From positions 1,488,001-1,552,000 of the forward strand of contig NZ_VCNH01000008.1 in the NCBI RefSeq assembly GCF_024355225.1: DNA of 64,000 bases, in the 5' to 3' direction. The notes under the pieces are model-generated. The model made no database searches. It saw only the letters and a program-made list of their open reading frames with translations, and had not been told where the DNA came from. A program made the translations under genes and the position numbers. Source of the stretch: Roseovarius sp. M141. Its GTDB lineage: Bacteria > Pseudomonadota > Alphaproteobacteria > Rhodobacterales > Rhodobacteraceae. The first letter of the stretch is position 1. Each line of letters begins with the position of its first letter. Of the stretch, positions 1 to 9,714 are shown one piece after another.

Positions 1-450
1 ATTGTTATCGGCACGATGGCAGCGCGCGATCCTGAATTCCTGCACGCGCTGGCCAAGCTCCATCCCGATCAGATCGTACTGGCGGTCGACGTCTATCAGG
101 GCGCGGTGATGACGGATGGCTGGCGCTCGCGCTCCAGTTTCACCCCGGCGGAGTTCATAGCCGCGTTCGAGGCCGATCCGCTGGCCGGGATCATCGTGAC
201 GGACGTGGACGCGGATATCGGGCAGGGCGATGCCAGCCTCGGGACGATCACCGCGCTCGCCGCCGCGACGCGCCATCAGGTCATCGCGCGCGGCACGGTC
301 GCGTCCATCGACGATATCGCCCGGCTGAAATACGTGCCCAACGTCGCTGGAACGCTGATCGGGCGCGCGCTGATGGCGCGCGACGTCGATCTGGCCGAGG
401 CACTGGCCATCGCCGCCGCCCCGGCCGAGCCTGTCGCGAAGTTCAAGTAA
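1..450 (+). CDS. HisA-like TIM-barrel protein, C-terminal part
   Basis: The reading frame is open from base 1, so the gene begins before the window; about 149 residues remain. The fold resembles the second half of HisA, the histidine-pathway ProFAR isomerase: a strand ending in IGT, then AVDV, TDVDADIG, and the closing stretch GTLIGRALMARDVDLAEAL. The phosphate-binding loop that reads SGG(I) in true HisA reads ARGTV here, so this may be a HisA paralogue with another substrate rather than the biosynthetic enzyme. It ends 95 bp before fabF. Confident of the family, unsure of the function. Confidence 0.7.
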   Translation: MVIGTMAARDPEFLHALAKLHPDQIVLAVDVYQGAVMTDGWRSRSSFTPAEFIAAFEADPLAGIIVTDVDADIGQGDASLGTITALAAATRHQVIARGTVASIDDIARLKYVPNVAGTLIGRALMARDVDLAEALAIAAAPAEPVAKFK

Positions 451-545
451 TCCCCCGCGGATGCGCGACTCGCAGCGCGGTCTTGCCCCCCGGCCCCAAG
501 CCGGGGTAAGACCAGCGTCAAACCAAAGGGGAAAGGGTCAGCTAT

Positions 546-1805
546 ATGCGCCGTGTCGTAGTAACGGGCTTGGGATTGGTCACACCGCTGGCTTCCGGCG
601 TCGAAGAAAGCTGGAGCCGCCTTCTGGACGGCCAGTCGGGCGCAGGTCCGATCACGCGCTTCGATCCAGTCAATGTGCAGACCAAATACGCATGTGAAGT
701 GCCCTATGGGGATGGCACTGACGGCACCTTCAATGCCGATCAATATATGGAGCCCAAAGAGCGCCGCAAGGTTGATCATTTCATCCTTTACGGTGTCGCC
801 GCCGCCCAACAGGCTGTCGAGGACAGCGGCTGGACGCCTCAGGACGAAGAGGCGCGCGAGCGCACCGGCGTGATGATCGGGTCAGGCATCGGCGGCCTGC
901 GCTCGATCGAGGAAACGACGCTGACCATCCGCGATAAGGGTGTGCGCCGCGTGTCTCCGTTCTTTATTCCCGGCGCGTTGATCAACCTGATCAGTGGTCA
1001 GGTCGGCATCCGCTATGGCTTCAAGGGGCCGAATCATTCGGTCGTCACGGCGTGCTCCACCGGCGCGCATGCCATCGGCGATGCCGCGCGGCTGATCATG
1101 TTCGGCGATGCCGATGTCATGGTTGCCGGCGGCGCCGAGGCGGCGATTTGCGAGATCGGCATCGCCGGCTTCAACGCCTGCAAGGCCCTCAGCACCAAAC
1201 GCGCCGATGATCCGCAGGCGGCCAGCCGTCCGTTTGACAGCGGCAGCGACGGTTTCGTCATGGGCGAGGGCGCCGGCATTGTCGTGCTGGAGGAATACGA
1301 GCACGCAAAGGCGCGCGGCGCCAAGATCTATGCCGAGGTGCTGGGTTACGGCCTGTCTGGCGACGCCCACCACATCACCGCCCCGTCCGAGGACGGCAAT
1401 GGCGGCTATCGCGCGATGAAAATGGCGCTGAAACATGCAGGCGTGCAGCCCGGCGAGGTCGATTACATCAACGCGCATGGCACCTCGACCATGGCCGACA
1501 AGATCGAACTGCGGGCGGTCGAACGGTTGCTTGGCGATGCGGCCAGTACCGCAACGATGAGTTCGACCAAATCCGCGACCGGCCATCTGCTGGGCGCCGC
1601 GGGCGCGATCGAAAGCATCTTTGCGATTCTGGCGATCCGCGATCAGGTGGTGCCGCCGACCATCAACCTCGAAAACCCGACGGTGGAAAGCTCCATCGAT
1701 CTGGCGCCGAACAAAAAGGTCGAACGTCCGGTCAAGGTGGCGCTGTCCAACAGCTTTGGCTTTGGCGGCACGAATGCCAGCATCTGTTTCGGCGCGGTGC
1801 GGTGA
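546..1805 (+). CDS. fabF: beta-ketoacyl-ACP synthase II
   Basis: Condenses malonyl-ACP with acyl-ACP in cytosolic fatty-acid elongation. The 419-residue length is normal for FabF. The catalytic triad is visible: Cys170 in TACSTG, His311 in NAHGTST and His347 in KSATGHLLGAAG; the C-terminal NSFGFGGTN loop is present. The start ATG follows an AAGGGG-type ribosome site. acpP, often just upstream in relatives, is not here. The stop codon overlaps the mltG start (TGATG), so the two are translationally coupled. Confidence 0.96.
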   Translation: MRRVVVTGLGLVTPLASGVEESWSRLLDGQSGAGPITRFDPVNVQTKYACEVPYGDGTDGTFNADQYMEPKERRKVDHFILYGVAAAQQAVEDSGWTPQDEEARERTGVMIGSGIGGLRSIEETTLTIRDKGVRRVSPFFIPGALINLISGQVGIRYGFKGPNHSVVTACSTGAHAIGDAARLIMFGDADVMVAGGAEAAICEIGIAGFNACKALSTKRADDPQAASRPFDSGSDGFVMGEGAGIVVLEEYEHAKARGAKIYAEVLGYGLSGDAHHITAPSEDGNGGYRAMKMALKHAGVQPGEVDYINAHGTSTMADKIELRAVERLLGDAASTATMSSTKSATGHLLGAAGAIESIFAILAIRDQVVPPTINLENPTVESSIDLAPNKKVERPVKVALSNSFGFGGTNASICFGAVR

Positions 1806-2974
1806 TGTGGCGCAATATCGCCTCCAGTGCGATCAGTTTTCTGGTTGTCATTGTGTTTTTAGTGGGGGGTGTCATCCTCTGGGCGCAGAACACCTACAAG
1901 GCTGAGGGCCCGGCAGCGGCGCCGATCTGCCTGCGGATCGACCGCGGCGCGTCGATGCGCGGCGTGTCGGACCACCTGGCCGATCAGGGCGCGATCACCA
2001 GCCCCATCGTCTTTCGAATGGGGGCGGATTACGCGGGCAAGGCCGGCGATATCAAGGCCGGCAGCTGGCTGATCCCCGAACGCGCCACCATGGGCGAAAT
2101 TACCAACCTGATCACCCGCGGCGGCGCCAGCACCTGCGGCACCGAAGTGGTCTATCGCATTGGCGTGACCAACAATGACGTGCAGATCCGCGAGCTGGAT
2201 CTGGATGCCGGGCGCTATGTGGAAAAGGCCGCCTTCAATCCGGCGGATGAGGCGACGCCTGATATTTTCACCGAAGTGCGCACGCAGGCTGACACCCGCT
2301 TTCGTGTGGCCATCGCCGAGGGCACGACCAGCTGGCAGATCGTCGAAGCGCTGAAATCCGTCGACGTTCTGGAGGGCGAAGTCGCCGAACTGCCCGCAGA
2401 GGGCACGCTGGCGCCGGACAGCTACGAGGTGCGCAAGGGCGACACACGCGCCAGCGTGATCGAGCGTATGCGGAACGCGCAAGAGGTGCTGGTCGCCGCC
2501 GCCTGGGCCAGCCGCGCCGATGGTCTGCCGCTGAAAGATGCGCAGGAAATGCTGGTCCTCGCGTCGATCATCGAAAAGGAAACCGGCGTGGCGGCCGAGC
2601 GGCGCCAGGTTGCGTCGGTCTTCGTCAACCGGCTGAACGCGGGGATGCGCCTGCAAACCGACCCGACGGTGATTTACGGCGTGACCGAGGGCAAGGGCGT
2701 ACTGGGGCGCGGCCTGCGCGCCAGCGAACTGCGCAAGGCGACGGCGTGGAATACCTATGTGATCGAAGGGCTTCCGCCCACGCCCATCGCCAATCCGGGC
2801 AAGGCCAGCATCGAGGCGGCGGTCGATCCGGCGCAGACCGATTTCGTCTTTTTCGTCGCGGATGGATCGGGCGGACATGCCTTTGCCGAGACGCTGGACC
2901 AGCACAACGCCAATGTCGCCAAATGGCGTCGGATCGAGGCCGAGCGCGCGCAGGACGTCGCACCGGCGAAGTGA
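1805..2974 (+). CDS. mltG: endolytic murein transglycosylase
   Basis: Inner-membrane lytic transglycosylase that cleaves nascent glycan strands and helps set their length. A single membrane segment spans about residues 10-27. The YceG core carries ASIIEKETG, with Glu257 matching the catalytic Glu of E. coli MltG, followed by VNRLNAGMRLQTDPTVIYG. At 389 aa it has an insertion near residues 110-165 compared with E. coli. The ATG overlaps the fabF stop; a GTG one codon upstream is the alternative start. A strong hairpin follows the stop. Confidence 0.95.
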   Translation: MWRNIASSAISFLVVIVFLVGGVILWAQNTYKAEGPAAAPICLRIDRGASMRGVSDHLADQGAITSPIVFRMGADYAGKAGDIKAGSWLIPERATMGEITNLITRGGASTCGTEVVYRIGVTNNDVQIRELDLDAGRYVEKAAFNPADEATPDIFTEVRTQADTRFRVAIAEGTTSWQIVEALKSVDVLEGEVAELPAEGTLAPDSYEVRKGDTRASVIERMRNAQEVLVAAAWASRADGLPLKDAQEMLVLASIIEKETGVAAERRQVASVFVNRLNAGMRLQTDPTVIYGVTEGKGVLGRGLRASELRKATAWNTYVIEGLPPTPIANPGKASIEAAVDPAQTDFVFFVADGSGGHAFAETLDQHNANVAKWRRIEAERAQDVAPAK

Positions 2975-2979
2975 ACTTA

Positions 2980-3013
2980 GCGCCCGTGGCGGCACTTTGG
3001 CCGCCACGGGCGC
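2980..3013 (+). terminator. strong hairpin after mltG
   Basis: Perfect 14-bp inverted repeat (2980-2993 and 3000-3013) around the loop ACTTTG. No T-run follows, so it may act as an mRNA-stabilising or Rho-assisted end rather than a classical intrinsic terminator. Confidence 0.6.
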
Positions 3014-3106
3014 GCCGCATCGTCGCGCTGGCTGAAAGGGCGCTTGACCCTCCGGCCCCGCAGGGTCAAGAACACGGGCAAGCTGACCCTCACCACAGGA
3101 GCGCCC

Positions 3107-4903
3107 ATGGCCCGCAACGCTGCCGCAACCGCAGAAATGCGGGATCGCGATCCGTCCAAACGCATTGGCGCGCTGGCCGCGCTGGTGCCGTTCCTGAAGC
3201 CGTACAAGGGTTTGATGGCCGCCGCCGCCGCCGCGCTGTTCCTGACGGCTGCGGTGTCGCTGGCCCTGCCGCTGGCCGTGCGCCGCGTCATTGACAATTT
3301 CGACGCCGAGAACGGCGCGATCCTGGACCGCTATTTCATGGCCGCGCTGGTGATCACGGCGCTATTGGCGGTCGGTACCGGCCTGCGCTATGCGCTGGTG
3401 ACCAAGCTGGGTGAACGGGTCGTCGCCGACATCCGCCGCGCCGTGTTTGACCGTGTCATCGGCATGTCGCCCGCGTTTTTCGAGCGGATCATGACCGGCG
3501 AGGTGCTGAGCCGCATCACCACCGACACGACCCTGATCCTGAGCGTCATCAGTTCGTCCATTTCCATCGCGCTGCGCAATGCGCTTATCTTTGCCGGAGG
3601 GCTTGTGCTGATGCTGGCCACCTCGCCCAAGCTGACGGGGCTGGTGTTGCTGATCGTGCCGCTGATCATCGTGCCGATCATGACCTTGGGGCGCAAGCTG
3701 CGGCGCCTCAGCCGCGATAATCAGGACTGGATCGCGCAAAGTTCGGGCAAGGCATCCGAGGCATTGCTAAGCGTTCAAGCTGTGCAGGCGTTCACGCATG
3801 AGGCCGCGACGCGCGCCGATTTCGGCGCGTCGACCGAACGCAGCTATGACGCCGCGCGCCAGCGTATCCGGGTGCGGGCGTTTATGACGGTGATCGTCAT
3901 CTTCCTCGTGTTCACCGGTGTTGTCTGCGTGCTGTGGATCGGCGCGCGTGACGTGCGCGGTGGCGGCATGAGCGCGGGCGCGTTGGTGCAGTTCGTGATT
4001 TATTCGGTCATGGTCGCAGGTGCGGTTGGCGCCCTGTCGGAAATCTGGGGCGAATTGCAGCGTGCCGCCGGCGCGACCGAGCGTCTGGTCGAGCTGCTGG
4101 GCGCCAGTGATCCGGTCGAGGATCCGGCCGGTCCCCTGCCGCTGCCCAGCCCTGTGACCGGTGATATCCGGTTCGACAATGTCGATTTTGTCTATCCCGC
4201 GCGGCCAGATGTACCCGCATTGCATGGCTTTGATCTGCATATCCGGGCGGGAGAGACGATTGCACTGGTCGGCCCTTCGGGTGCGGGCAAGACGACGGTG
4301 ATCCAGCTACTACAACGCTTTTACGATCCCGTCGCGGGCCGCGTCCTGCTGGATGGCACGGCACTGGCCGATATGCGTCGCGACAATTTCCGCCGCGTCA
4401 TGGCGCTGGTCCCGCAGGATCCGGTGATATTTGCAACTTCGGCGCGCGAGAACATCCGTTTTGGTCGACTGGACGCCACCGACGCCGAGGTCGAGGCGGC
4501 GGCGCGGACGGCAGCGGCGCACGACTTTATCATGGGGCTGCCCGAAGGCTATGCCAGTCAGGTGGGCGAGCGCGGCGTCATGCTGTCCGGCGGGCAAAAA
4601 CAGCGTATCGCCATCGCCCGCGCCATCCTGCGCGACGCGCCGGTCCTGCTGCTGGACGAGGCAACCAGCGCGCTGGACGCCGAGAGCGAGCGCGCGGTGC
4701 AACTGGCCGTAGACAAGCTGGCCGAGGGGCGCACGACGATCATTGTCGCGCACCGCCTTGCGACCGTGAAGAAGGCGGACCGCATCATCGTGATGGAGGC
4801 AGGCCGCATCGTCGCGATCGGCACGCATGACTCTCTGGTGGCCGAGGGCGGGCTATATGCGCGGCTGGCCAAACTGCAATTCACTGGCGGCGAGGCGGCC
4901 TGA
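3107..4903 (+). CDS. ABC exporter, fused permease/ATPase (MsbA-like)
   Basis: Half-transporter of about 598 residues: N-terminal six-helix ABC membrane domain (about residues 40-330) and C-terminal ATPase. The ATPase shows Walker A GPSGAGKTT near residue 390, the signature LSGGQKQR, Walker B VLLLDEATSALD and a switch His in IIVAHRL. It belongs to the MsbA/lipid-multidrug exporter group and should work as a homodimer in the inner membrane; the substrate cannot be read. ATG 3107 was chosen because AGGAG lies 6 bp upstream; an in-frame start at 3044 lacks a ribosome site. Confidence 0.9.
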   Translation: MARNAAATAEMRDRDPSKRIGALAALVPFLKPYKGLMAAAAAALFLTAAVSLALPLAVRRVIDNFDAENGAILDRYFMAALVITALLAVGTGLRYALVTKLGERVVADIRRAVFDRVIGMSPAFFERIMTGEVLSRITTDTTLILSVISSSISIALRNALIFAGGLVLMLATSPKLTGLVLLIVPLIIVPIMTLGRKLRRLSRDNQDWIAQSSGKASEALLSVQAVQAFTHEAATRADFGASTERSYDAARQRIRVRAFMTVIVIFLVFTGVVCVLWIGARDVRGGGMSAGALVQFVIYSVMVAGAVGALSEIWGELQRAAGATERLVELLGASDPVEDPAGPLPLPSPVTGDIRFDNVDFVYPARPDVPALHGFDLHIRAGETIALVGPSGAGKTTVIQLLQRFYDPVAGRVLLDGTALADMRRDNFRRVMALVPQDPVIFATSARENIRFGRLDATDAEVEAAARTAAAHDFIMGLPEGYASQVGERGVMLSGGQKQRIAIARAILRDAPVLLLDEATSALDAESERAVQLAVDKLAEGRTTIIVAHRLATVKKADRIIVMEAGRIVAIGTHDSLVAEGGLYARLAKLQFTGGEAA

Positions 4904-5099
4904 AGCCAAAGCCCTCCGGGGGCAAACCACGTTTCAAGTCACGCTACGGTGCGCGAAACCTACTCGCATGGGGCGGTAGCATAGATATGCAATTGCTAGC
5001 GAGACATTTCCGTTAGGCTCCCTGACTTCGGAGGATGGAGTTGTTTCTAAGGAAGACCTGACCTGCTCCTTCCCCGGTTCGGGTCTTTGAGGGATTTGC

Positions 5100-5290
5100 C
5101 GCAGGTGCTCTGGTGCCCACGGTACGCTACCCGTTACCCGGCAGGGCATTGCGCAGCAATGTCCCGAGCGGGACAGCTTGCGCACTGCCGACCCTCCTCC
5201 TTGTAGATGCGATACAGCTTCTTTCAATTCACGGACCAGCCTTCGTGCCGCAGCAGCAGATGCAGGCGTCGCCTCTCGGCGGATGCTCCG
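5100..5290 (-). pseudogene. IS3-family transposase (OrfB) remnant
   Basis: The reverse strand reads RRLHLLLRHEGWSVN, a stop, then KKLYRIYKEEG, followed out of frame by residues like GTRAP. These are the HTH_21/linker blocks of IS3-family OrfB. A Trp codon has become a stop, and at least one frameshift precedes the GTRAP block. The DDE domain is not found further down. It sits exactly where the HupE remnant loses its own sequence, so an old insertion probably broke that gene. Confidence 0.6.
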
Positions 5291-5655
5291 TTCGTCTGTC
5301 TCCTTTGCGAGGATCAGGACGTCGGTTATGGTTGCCTGAAGGCCGACGGAAGTTCTCTTTTGGCCGGGCAGGCCCCCGGCGGCTTCGATAATGCTGTGTT
5401 TTATGATCGGGTCGGACAGTTCGCGTTCGGGGGGGCCGGTGACAATTTTCACGCTGCCCGGAAATTGCAGGAGGACGGGCAGTCGAACACCCCAAAGGAC
5501 CGGTATGCGTCACAGCACACTGAAACGGTCTTTACCGATCTGGTCAATCTGCAGAGATGCAGGCCTTACTTCATGCGTCGAAACATCTGCGGGTTTGACA
5601 AGAAGCGCGATTGTCAGAGTGAGCGATACCCCCAAGCCTGCGCGCCAAAACCGGG
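5290..5655 (-). pseudogene. HupE/UreJ-family N-terminal remnant
   Basis: The reverse strand shows a signal-like hydrophobic stretch (VSLTLTIALLVKP), then THEVRPASLQIDQIG, a stop or frameshift, RIPVLWGVRLPVLLQFP and finally VGLQATITDVLILA. These are the N-terminal blocks of HupE/UreJ-family membrane proteins (HEVRPAYLEV..., LRLPLRFP..., G...TDVLVR). The membrane half is missing and the frame breaks at least twice. It follows the isomerase remnant in the order HupE genes often have in Rhodobacteraceae. Confidence 0.6.
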
Positions 5656-5699
5656 GACCATGCTTCACTATGTAATTGGCTCTGACAAGGTGCAGATCT

Positions 5700-5995
5700 G
5701 GCCGGACCTGCCAGATCTCTTAGATCGGCGGTCACAAGAGCAACCAAATCCACCGTGTGACGTGATCGCATTTCACCAAGTGCAGCGCGTTTGATTTCCT
5801 CATATTGGTCATTGATCCAAGCCGACTTGATATCAGCCCCGACTTCCTCGAAGGCTGGAACGCGACCTGCTTTGATCGACCCCACCCAGACCAGATGCCA
5901 CCCGTATCCTGATTGAATTGGGCTGTGCCAACCGTCAGGGGCGAGCGTGAACAGGCCCTCGGCAATAAAGGGGCCTTGCCTTCAGTCGAAGGAAG
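5700..5995 (-). pseudogene. PpiC-type peptidyl-prolyl isomerase C-terminal remnant
   Basis: Pieced together from two frames, the reverse strand reads AEGLFTLAPDGWHSPIQSGY, GWHLVWVGSIKAGRVPAFEE and VGADIKSAWINDQYEEIKRA. This is the end of the parvulin domain (the GWH...GYGWHLV motif) and the C-terminal helix of the periplasmic isomerases that accompany HupE genes. A frameshift lies near 5890 and the N-terminal two thirds are not recognisable. Confidence 0.62.
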
Positions 5996-6004
5996 CTGCC
6001 TCTC

Positions 6005-7150
6005 ATGGGACGCCTCCGGCATAGCCGACTATCGCTTGGTCCTCTTGCGACAGGATGCTCGGGTCGTAGCCCCGCTCACCGAACATACGCCGTTGGTTCC
6101 GCAGACTTCCCGGCGCTGCATTGCCGAAAAGAGGGAGTTACGGGTGTTTTCTTCTGCCCAAGATACCGGCCAGACCCGAGATGCCCGTTTTCAGCGTCTA
6201 CATGCCGGAACTGACCGCCTCCGCCAGTCGAATCGCAGGGGTTGCGTCGGTCATCCCGTGATCGCCAAAGAAATTCGATTGGGCATATGCCGTGGCTGTG
6301 GTGTGCGAGCCGCCTGCACCCACGACGCCGGGCTTATACTGATTACAGCATCAAAGCCCTGCAGCGCCAATCCGTTCTGGAACGCTTCGCGGATGTAACT
6401 GCCATATATCTTCGAAAAACTGTTATCGATGCCAATCAGGTAGTTCATGATTTCGAAATTGGCGAATTCATCGTTCGGCGACGGATCCGGATGCGTATCA
6501 GAAGCACCCTCGACCTGTTTGAGCTCGGTCGGCGGTTTGTTGAGCATCCGTTGCTGCGCCGAGGCCGCGTTGATTGGTTTGCCTTTGCTGTCGATCTCAA
6601 TCGGGAACATGATGCCGTTGGAAAGATTGGAGTTGTGCGATATCGCCAGCGCTTCGTTGCCGGTTTTTCGCAGTTCGCCCATCCAGTTCCACAAATCCTC
6701 GGGGCGCTTCGGGCACTTTTGCACAGTCCTGAAAGAACACATTGCGATGCATGTTCCGGTTCTGCGGCGTGGATGTCCATTCATAGGAACAGAACGTCGT
6801 GAATTCGCCGGGTTTGTTATATTTTCCACGACTTCATTGTTGCTGGCCCAGACGGAATTGATAATCGTGGGGTCGAGCAATGCCCCGATCGGCTTGTTAT
6901 TTGCCGACCTCATGATGCCCACATACTCCGCGTGGACGGTAACCCCCTGAAAATCGAGCGGTGTCCTGATCTTCACGTCATAACCGGCAGGGTGCGTGAT
7001 CGCCTGCCGGGTGGAGTGCTGGTACGCCTGTTTCGGGCCGGTTACGATATTGCCAAGGATATAGGCCTCGAGCGACCAACTGGTCTGCTGGTGGGTTTGG
7101 CCGACATACACGTTTCCGTTCTGGGCACACGCTGGAGCGAAGCTGTGGAA
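6005..7150 (-). pseudogene. DUF3604 protein, decayed
   Basis: The reverse strand follows DUF3604 proteins over most of their length: VYVGQTHQQTSWSLEAYI, HPAGYDVKIRTPLDFQGVTV, then GASDTHPDPSPNDEFANFE, GSYIREAFQNGLALQ, and in another frame VGAGGSHTTATAYAQSNFFG. An in-frame TAG lies at 6198-6200, a frameshift near 6335, and the middle is shortened. A short signal-like start lies near 7190 in yet another frame. DUF3604 proteins are exported and metal-dependent-hydrolase-like; the role is unknown. The region is clearly non-functional. Confidence 0.75.
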
Positions 7151-7307
7151 GCCGTAAAAGCGAACGTCAACCTGAAAGCGGCATATAAATTTCCTTGGGT
7201 TTAGGGGTCGCTAATTCCCACGGGGAAAAGATAAATTCCTTTTCCCGCCTGTAGTCGCAAGGCGATAATGTCACTGTCGTGTTCAATCGAGCTGAGGGAG
7301 TTTGGAC

Positions 7308-7454
7308 ATGGGATGGGTGATGATGCGCGAGCGCGAGTTGAAACGCATAGACGTTCTGGCGCAGATTGATGACGGACGGCTGGACGCTCAAGACGACGCA
7401 AACATGTTGGACATCACAAAGCGGCGGATGTTTCGGTTGTTGATGCGCCTTTAA
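7308..7454 (+). pseudogene. ISNCY-type transposase N-terminal fragment
   Basis: Forty-eight codons with a good ribosome site (GAGGGAG at 7294-7300) read RERELKRIDVLAQIDDGRL and then DITKRRMFRLLMRL before a TAA. This is the helix-turn-helix start of ISNCY/IS1202-type transposases. The catalytic region is absent; the next 150 bp give only degenerate matches. Confidence 0.6.
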
Positions 7455-7614
7455 TGGCCAAAGGAAGACGCGCTGAAAGACCCGGGGGAGGCCACAGGTG
7501 ATCCAAGCGCTCAAACAAACAAATCCAATACATCGGCCCACTTTTCCGAGCGAAAGTGGTGTCAGGTCTGTTACGGATAGATATCGTTGATTGATTCGTT
7601 TCAAGGGGACCTGA

Positions 7615-8343
7615 ATGGGAATACGGATTGCGGCACTAGCTTGCCTAGCGTTCTGTCCGGCTTTGGCCGCGGCCGAAGATACGGAGTATTCAGCAACATT
7701 ATATGGCTGGTTGCCCGGCATATCGGGAACTCTTGAGACGTCATTCGGCGATGCTGACCTGGGCCAGTCAACCGGTGACGTCCTTTCAAATCTCGATATG
7801 GCATTCATGGGCACCTTCGAAGCGCGCTCCGGACCTTGGGGGGTGATTGCAGACCTGCTTTATACCGAGCTTTCGGATACCGAGAGCACGCCGTTCGGGG
7901 CGGCCTTCAATTCGCTGGAAATGGACATCAAGGTTGCAGCGCTTAGCGGCTACCTGGCCTACCGCGTTACGGAAACCCCCACGGTCGCGGTCGACATTGC
8001 GGGCGGGTTCAGGGCGTTCGATATTGATCTTTCCCACACATTGACGGCCGGGGCGCTGCCGGCGCGGTCATCCTCGGCCAGTGAAAGCTGGTTGGTGCCT
8101 GTTGTTGGGGTGCGCGGAAATTGGCGGATGTCGCAAAAATGGTCGGCGACCGGTTTCGTGGATTTTGGCGCAAGCGGCTCGGACAAGACATGGCAGGTTC
8201 TGGGAACCCTGAACTACGCCTTTAACGAAAACTGGTCGGGACGGTTCGGTTACAGGTACATGGAAATCGATAAGTCGATATTGGGAAGCGACGTGGATCT
8301 GGGGCTGTCGGGGCCAGTCGTTGGTGTGAGCTATCGATTCTGA
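7615..8343 (+). CDS. outer-membrane beta-barrel protein
   Basis: 242 residues with a signal peptide of about 19 residues ending ALA before AEDTEYS. The mature part alternates polar and hydrophobic residues with many aromatic girdle positions (YSATLYGWLPG, WSATGFVDFG, GRFGYRYMEI) and ends in Phe, as expected of a small outer-membrane barrel inserted by Bam. No enzymatic motif is seen. Start ATG with AGGGG 5-6 bp upstream. It lies beside the decayed DUF3604/HupE set and before a second barrel gene, so the two may be survivors of one locus. Function unknown. Confidence 0.75.
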   Translation: MGIRIAALACLAFCPALAAAEDTEYSATLYGWLPGISGTLETSFGDADLGQSTGDVLSNLDMAFMGTFEARSGPWGVIADLLYTELSDTESTPFGAAFNSLEMDIKVAALSGYLAYRVTETPTVAVDIAGGFRAFDIDLSHTLTAGALPARSSSASESWLVPVVGVRGNWRMSQKWSATGFVDFGASGSDKTWQVLGTLNYAFNENWSGRFGYRYMEIDKSILGSDVDLGLSGPVVGVSYRF

Positions 8344-8571
8344 GATTCCTATGATTGCACCTCGGCCCTGAGCAGCGTGAACGGCGCGTCCTAAGCTACA
8401 AAAGATGATAGACACGTCGGGGCGGAAATTATGGATCGGATGCTCAGACCGCTGCCGTCACTTCTGCCCCCGTACGCCGACTTCAAAGTGGCGCGCAAAC
8501 CTAAAAGTTCGATTAACTAATTGGTCAAGGATCACGTGAGAATGACACTGAATCATGCTAAAGGTACATCG

Positions 8572-9372
8572 ATGAACCATTTGATGATGGCAGCGACGCT
8601 CGCCATTGCTTCGGGTCTGGCGTCTGGAGCGGCAGCGCAATCCACGAAAGCTTCGGATCTGTCAAAGCAATTGTCGAACCCGCTGGCCAACCTGATCAGC
8701 GTACCGATCAAGCTGGACTACAATTCGGGCTTTGCAAGCGGCAACGGTGACCAGACGACCATGACCGTGCAACCGGTCATCCCAATCTCGATCAACAACG
8801 ACTGGAACGTTATTTCCAGAACCATAATCCCGGTCGTCTTTCAGGACGGGGTCGTTCCCGGTCTTGGCCACCAGAGCGGATTCGGGAATACGACTCAGAG
8901 CCTTTTCTTCTCGCCCAAGGCCCCGACCAAAGGCGGGGTGATCTGGGGCGTCGGCCCAATGTTCCAACTGCCAACGGCAACGGATCGCATCGCACCGGCA
9001 GATTGGGGTGTCGGAATTACCGGCGTCGTGCTCAAGCAGACAGGCGGTCTGACAATTGGCGGATTGGCCAGCCATATCGGGTCGGTATCCAATGGCGAAT
9101 TGGGAAACAAGTTCTCGGCGACGTATCTGCAGCCGTTTATTAGCTACAGCACGGCCTCAGGTACGTCCTACACGCTGAACACGGAATCCACCTACGAGTG
9201 GAACTCAAAGGAATGGTCTGTGCCGATCAACGCCACGGTGGGCCAGATGGTCAAGTTCGGCAAGCAACCTGTTCAGTTGACTGCCGGTGTCAGATATTGG
9301 GCGGACTCACCGGCCGGTGGCCCGGATGACTGGGGTGGACGGCTTCAGATGACATTCCTGTTCCCGAAGTGA
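8572..9372 (+). CDS. outer-membrane transporter-like barrel protein
   Basis: 266 residues with a signal peptide ending GAAAQ. The body (LDYNSGFASGNGDQTTMTVQ, WNVISRTIIPVVF, then GPMFQLPTATD and DDWGGRLQMTFLFPK) resembles the family often annotated as transporter or neuromedin-U-like, which is predicted to form an outer-membrane barrel. The start at 8572 directly precedes the hydrophobic signal core; an upstream in-frame TTG at 8521 would spoil the signal peptide. Ligand unknown. Confidence 0.72.
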   Translation: MNHLMMAATLAIASGLASGAAAQSTKASDLSKQLSNPLANLISVPIKLDYNSGFASGNGDQTTMTVQPVIPISINNDWNVISRTIIPVVFQDGVVPGLGHQSGFGNTTQSLFFSPKAPTKGGVIWGVGPMFQLPTATDRIAPADWGVGITGVVLKQTGGLTIGGLASHIGSVSNGELGNKFSATYLQPFISYSTASGTSYTLNTESTYEWNSKEWSVPINATVGQMVKFGKQPVQLTAGVRYWADSPAGGPDDWGGRLQMTFLFPK

Positions 9373-9601
9373 CACTATTTTCAGCGCGTCGTCCGACGGT
9401 CAGCCCAATTACCTTTGGCTGTTCTGGGTATCTATTGTTCGTTCTCAAATAGTCTGAGACAGATGATATTTTGACTCTGCGGAGTCATCGCCCATCTGGT
9501 GTCACCCAGGCAGCGTATCTGGCGTGCTGCAAACGCCTTGGCTTCATGGTTCTCTTCTTCGCCTTCTCGCCTTCTCGCCTTCTCGCGTTCAAGCAAGTTC
9601 A

Positions 9602-9661
9602 TGTGGCCTTGGCCTGTTTAACGTCTGCGGGCGTCAGGCGGTTCAGGCTCTTGTGGTGGGT
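9602..9661 (-). pseudogene. IS3-family OrfB C-terminal scrap
   Basis: The reverse strand reads HHKSLNRLTPADV followed by a stop, matching the end of IS3-group transposases (YHESLNNLTPADV...). Downstream on that strand a frameshifted LLERE continues the match into an 8-bp tandem repeat (CGCCTTCT three times near 9560-9585). Only the tail of the element survives. Confidence 0.45.
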
Positions 9662-9714
9662 TGCATGGAGTCCAATCATCGACGAGCTTGACGATGGTGA
9701 CCAAGATTTCGTTG

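Noticed and set aside
6447..6950. Long plus-strand frames opposite the DUF3604 remnant
   Set aside because: Mirror frames of the former gene; the family match is on the minus strand.
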